A stretch of DNA of 64,000 nt from Caldimonas thermodepolymerans (GTDB lineage: Bacteria > Pseudomonadota > Gammaproteobacteria > Burkholderiales > Burkholderiaceae_C): assembly GCF_015476235.1 (NCBI RefSeq), contig NZ_CP064338.1, forward strand, positions 1,736,001 through 1,800,000, read 5' to 3'. The position numbers were made by a program, and so were the translations under genes. Within the stretch, counting starts at the first letter, position 1. Each line of letters starts with the position of its first letter. Below, piece by piece: positions 62,622 to 64,000 of this stretch. The notes beneath the pieces are model-generated. The model saw only the letters and a program-made list of their open reading frames with translations. It was not told the DNA's origin and did no database searches.

Positions 62622-62880
62622 GGTGTTGCTGCTCGCGGGCCGTGGTGAAGGTCCGTGGGTTTTCCTTCTGCCACTCCCTGAATTTGGCCTTCGAGACGTT
62701 GCGGCGCACGAACCGCTCCACGTACAGGTCATTACGGGCCTGCAGCTCTTGCAGCAAGGATGCAGCTGACGTCGGTGTCCACGTTGCCTCCCATAGCTCC
62801 AGGTCGGCGTTGGTCTTGGCTGAGAGCAATGTGTCGGGGATCAGCACCCGGTCTGCAAGGGGCAAGCTGGACGTGGTCAT
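62593..62880 (-). CDS. Unknown protein, last gene of the minus-strand operon
   Basis: 95 residues from ATG 62880; an in-frame start at 62910 lies inside the upstream gene. It is a soluble, mixed-charge protein (LELWEATWTPTSAASLLQEL, then FVRRNVSKAKFREWQKENPR), with no recognised domain. Start and upstream stop overlap by 4 nt (ATGA), so it is translated together with the 100-residue protein before it. Confidence 0.65.
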   Translation of the reverse strand: MTTSSLPLADRVLIPDTLLSAKTNADLELWEATWTPTSAASLLQELQARNDLYVERFVRRNVSKAKFREWQKENPRTFTTAREQQHLKTAPMRPE

Positions 62881-63179
62881 GCCTTGTCGATTGTGCCGGG
62901 TACCTTGCAAACACGGTGGGCGACCTTGAGCAGCTGCTCAAGTCCAGGCGTGTTCTTCTCGAATCCAGGGTTCCAGTTGGGTGTGTAGACGTTCGCCCCG
63001 TTAGGGCCAATGCAGATGGTTACCCAGTTTCCATCATCGAAACCGTAGTAATGGTAGTAACAACCCCAGTCGTCAGCTTTTGTAGAAACGTCAGCTCCAA
63101 GTGAACGTGCGAGCGGATCGAGTTCCCTGCGGATATTTCTAAGCCGAAGGTGACCGCGAATCCAGTCTGCGATCAGCAT
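62877..63179 (-). CDS. Unknown protein with Tyr/Asp-rich core
   Basis: 100 residues from ATG 63179; the frame is open to 63221. There is a basic amphipathic head (ADWIRGHLRLRNIRRELDPL) and a striking aromatic core (DDWGCYYHYYGFDDGNWVTI, then GPNGANVYTPNWNPGF). GC is clearly lower than the surrounding DNA. No family is recognised; the compact size and aromatic surface bring immunity-type proteins to mind, without proof. Confidence 0.65.
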   Translation of the reverse strand: MLIADWIRGHLRLRNIRRELDPLARSLGADVSTKADDWGCYYHYYGFDDGNWVTICIGPNGANVYTPNWNPGFEKNTPGLEQLLKVAHRVCKVPGTIDKA

Positions 63180-63195
63180 CACAGTCTTTCTAGAC

Positions 63196-63291
63196 TTAGG
63201 TGTTCTTTCGCCAAATCCCAAAGTAGGACCCGACGAAGATCAGAACACCCATCGGCAGTGAGCCGCCCAACATCAGTGCTACGAGGTTCAC
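63196..63291 (-). CDS. 31-residue single-pass membrane peptide
   Basis: A GTG-started frame, MNLVALMLGGSLPMGVLIFV then GSYFGIWRKNT: one hydrophobic segment (about 3-26) and a basic cytoplasmic end. It lies 7 nt after the upstream membrane-protein gene and 16 nt before the next, which supports it as a real gene of the operon. Too short for automatic callers; it could be a toxin-like or regulator peptide. Confidence 0.55.
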   Translation of the reverse strand: MNLVALMLGGSLPMGVLIFVGSYFGIWRKNT

Positions 63292-63298
63292 ATGGCAC

Positions 63299-63595
63299 CT
63301 ATTTGAGACGATGCTTCACAAACACAGCACCAGCAAACATTGGCACGAGAAAACCTGCGACTGTTGTCTGAGTTTCTTCGTCCATCCCCAAGATGCTAGC
63401 CATCACATATGCGGAAACGGCTACCGCAGACACAAACACCCATGTGCTGAGAAAGAAGACGAGCTTCTCACCAGCTAAAACCGGAAAGATTGCCCCTTTG
63501 CCCGCAAGGAACTTGCCTGCAAGTAAAGCAACGATACATGGCACCAAAGAACCCAGCGCAATCAACCAGACTTCCCGCAGCATTTTTTCATCCAT
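63299..63595 (-). CDS. Three-segment membrane protein, first gene of minus-strand operon
   Basis: 98 residues from ATG 63595 (MDEKMLREVW); the open frame reaches 63673 but runs into the insertion-sequence end. Hydrophobic segments lie at about 9-28, 43-66 and 79-92 (WLIALGSLVPCIVALLAGKF; LVFFLSTWVFVSAVAVSAYV; GFLVPMFAGAVFV). No family is recognised. Upstream lie only about 50 nt before the insertion sequence, so the promoter must be in that gap or come from the element. Confidence 0.65.
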   Translation of the reverse strand: MDEKMLREVWLIALGSLVPCIVALLAGKFLAGKGAIFPVLAGEKLVFFLSTWVFVSAVAVSAYVMASILGMDEETQTTVAGFLVPMFAGAVFVKHRLK

Positions 63596-63644
63596 TCGGT
63601 ATTTTGTAGAAAATAGTCCGTGGACTCTGAGTCTACTACGAGAC

Positions 63645-64000
63645 GGCTCTTCGTCATTTCGTGTGGAACCCAACAGTCACAATGACTCCTGGTCGTCGAG
63701 CCCGGTGGGCATGTGTGCAGGCCGCTGGCCGGCCTGTGCACATGTCCACCGGGCGGGTTTGATCAGGAGGATGAGTCCATGGGCATTGCCGTGGAAGCTC
63801 TGTTCACCAGCGCGCTGGGCTTGCAGCCGCCGTAGGTCGTCGATGACGTCAGGCTCGACACCGCTAAGCGGCGTATCGACTTCGAGATCGGCTGCCACAC
63901 CAGCAGGCTCGCCTGCCCGGCATGCGGCCACGCAACCGGTGCACGACCGGCTGCGCCGATCCTGGCGGCACCTGGACTTCTTCCAGTTCGAGGCCTGGCT
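63645..64000 (+). mobile_element. ISL3-family insertion sequence, left part
   Basis: The left end starts with GGCTCTTCGTCATTTCGTGT (63645-63664), which matches the form of ISL3-family terminal inverted repeats. A strong dyad follows (CCGGTGGGCATGTGTGCAGG with its partner GCCTGTGCACATGTCCACCGG, 63700-63751), then the transposase remnant. The right end is outside the window. It sits just upstream of the minus-strand operon and may affect its expression. Confidence 0.75.
63779..64000 (+). pseudogene. ISL3-family transposase, interrupted
   Basis: GGAGGATG lies upstream and ATG 63779 starts MGIAVEALFTSALGLQPP, the usual ISL3 transposase beginning. Then comes TAG (63833-63835) where the family has a Trp (TGG). 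Reading continues VVDDVRLDTAKRRIDFEIGC and TSRLACPACGHA (the N-terminal zinc-finger Cys pair). A frameshift near 63930 moves the conserved VHDRLRRSWRHLDFFQFEAW into another frame. Two lesions in 220 nt show an inactive copy. Confidence 0.8.

Larger units (their letters stand above)
51359..64000 (+). mobile_element. Phage-satellite-like or reduced prophage island in guaA (right end outside window)
   Basis: The island runs from the guaA stop to beyond the window. In order: direct repeats, integrase, unknown gene, AlpA-like, HTH, AlpA-like, primase-helicase, dense GGGGACA repeats (putative origin), small HTH, five small unknown proteins, terminase small and large subunits, small unknown, then four minus-strand genes and an insertion sequence. 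No portal, capsid, protease, tail or lysis gene is seen. Genes are tightly packed with many 1-4 nt overlaps and have somewhat lower GC than the core. The content resembles phage-inducible islands with a packaging module; a decayed prophage is the main alternative. Confidence 0.75.

Overview
The window reads as chromosomal DNA of a high-GC betaproteobacterium of the order Burkholderiales, probably close to the Caldimonas/Rubrivivax/Azohydromonas/Comamonadaceae group. This rests on gene content and order (pepA-holC; rimP-nusA-infB-rbfA-truB-typA; thrS-infC-rpmI-rplT-pheS-pheT-ihfA-merR; smpB divergent from ratA-rnfH, then guaB-guaA), a PhaR-type polyhydroxyalkanoate regulator, an ECF42-type sigma factor with YciI proteins, and core GC that looks close to 68 %. 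No rRNA or CRISPR array is present. Two tRNA genes were found: Ser-GGA on the minus strand and Pro-GGG on the plus strand.

Layout. 1-6.9 kb: pepA (5' end outside the window), holC, a small hypothetical gene, a branched-chain amino-acid binding protein, azoR divergent from a truncated LysR regulator, gloA, a DUF2244 gene and tRNA-Ser. 6.9-11.7 kb: a stomatin/NfeD pair, a large PLP amino-acid decarboxylase and fabI. 11.8-20.4 kb: the translation/transcription factor cluster from rimP to typA, behind a clear promoter and an early terminator-like hairpin. 20.4-28.1 kb: metabolic and transport genes ending in an Lrp-type regulator divergent from an omega-aminotransferase, then isocitrate lyase. 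28.2-36.2 kb: the thrS to ihfA/merR translation cluster, preceded by a threonine-rich leader peptide and attenuator. 36.2-42.7 kb: a more accessory stretch with tRNA-Pro, a DUF2520 protein, a DUF3703 protein, the frameshifted remnant of an ABC-F ATPase, a TIGR04325 methyltransferase, and the ECF42 sigma factor with two YciI genes. 42.8-51.4 kb: phaR, rimO, metC-like, smpB, ratA-rnfH, a DUF4124 gene, guaB and guaA.

51.36-64 kb (right end not reached): a mobile island integrated at the 3' end of guaA. It carries a P4-type tyrosine integrase, two AlpA-like regulators, two more small HTH proteins, a primase-helicase of the phage-satellite replication type, a dense GGGGACA repeat block just after that gene that looks like a replication origin, several unknown small proteins, and a small-plus-large terminase pair. 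No portal, capsid or tail gene follows. The plus-strand module ends with a tiny gene after terL. Opposite it lies a compact, noticeably AT-richer four-gene minus-strand operon of unknown function. An ISL3-family insertion sequence with a broken transposase reaches the window edge. The combination suggests a phage satellite (PICI-like), or a prophage reduced to integration, replication and packaging functions. It is the most interesting part of the window.

Regulatory highlights in the core genome: a complete-looking Thr attenuator before thrS, a non-AUG (AUC) start for infC, a LysR-type palindrome between azoR and the truncated lysR, a perfect palindrome before phaR, and another between the aminotransferase and its Lrp-type regulator.
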